Assembly (NCBI RefSeq): GCF_017377655.1
Contig: NZ_JAFREL010000033.1
Span: 1 to 26,817, forward strand
Direction: 5' to 3'
Origin: Candidatus Enterococcus ferrettii
Lineage (GTDB): Bacteria > Bacillota > Bacilli > Lactobacillales > Enterococcaceae
DNA: 26,817 nt
Part shown: positions 26,810 to 26,817 of the stretch, piece by piece
Layout: each line of letters begins with the position of its first letter
How positions within the stretch are numbered: position 1 is the stretch's first letter
Notes under the pieces: model-generated
Seen by the model: the letters and a program-made list of their open reading frames with translations, nothing else
What the model was told of the DNA's origin: nothing
Database searches by the model: none
Translations under genes and position numbers: made by a program

Positions 26810-26817
26810 ATGGAATC
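26810..26817 (+). CDS. Start of a following gene, cut by the window edge
   Basis: ATG at 26810 followed by GAA TC, seven bases after AGGAG, 21 bases after the previous stop. Probably the second gene of the SOS-controlled operon. Only three codons are visible, so the product is unknown. Confidence 0.45.

Noticed and set aside
1..26817. tRNA genes, rRNA genes, CRISPR arrays and insertion sequences
   Set aside because: No cloverleaf, repeat-spacer array, or transposase gene with inverted ends was seen. The only long repeats are the operators, boundary motifs and attachment repeats listed.

Overview
The window is most of a temperate siphophage genome (a prophage or the free phage) from a low-GC Firmicute. 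Lactobacillales is likely and Enterococcus plausible: it has an ArpU-type late regulator, AT-rich codon use, strong AGGAGG ribosome binding sites, and a Listeria A118-like head gene order. No host housekeeping gene is recognisable, so the genus is an inference.

Layout, read in the direction of most transcription (minus strand, right to left). The right end holds the lysogeny module on the plus strand: a LexA/CI-type repressor (23153-23896), a 35-residue membrane peptide, a membrane-anchored DUF4352 protein, and a tyrosine integrase (24784-25920). The integrase is followed by an attachment region with four GGGTATTCA repeats (25923-26137). Beyond it, 26321-26788 is an unidentified gene under a promoter whose spacer is a perfect Firmicute SOS box. 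Divergent from the repressor is the early operon: Cro-like regulator, BRO-N/KilAC antirepressor, small HTH and membrane proteins, ERF annealing protein, DUF1351 protein, HNH nuclease, DnaD-like initiator with a candidate origin inside it, SSB, a LexA-like winged-helix protein, a second complete tyrosine recombinase, and a run of small accessory genes ending with ArpU (9877-10374). The late module follows: TerS, TerL, portal, minor capsid/MuF-like protein, scaffold, major capsid, connector, three minor capsid proteins, major tail protein, and the start of the next tail gene. The tape measure, tail tip and lysis genes must lie left of base 1.

Regulation is unusually readable. Four copies of a 15-bp operator (ATGATTTAAAATCAT type) sit in the Cro promoter spacer, just upstream of that promoter, on the -35 box of the repressor promoter, and directly before the antirepressor gene. 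Repressor cleavage after DNA damage should release the early operon, and ArpU should then switch on the late operon.

Points most worth attention: (1) a candidate programmed -1 frameshift (C CCA AAG) at the end of the major tail protein gene, which would add 27 residues and fills an otherwise unexplained gap; (2) a two-gene plus-strand cassette (11811-12428) flanked by exact 13-bp direct repeats that belong to a larger boundary motif; (3) a second plus-strand gene (20644-21102) with its own extended -10 promoter, encoding a membrane-anchored protein; (4) a fourth repressor operator in front of the antirepressor; (5) a second tyrosine recombinase in the replication region that appears to start at AUA; (6) the SOS-box gene beside the attachment region.
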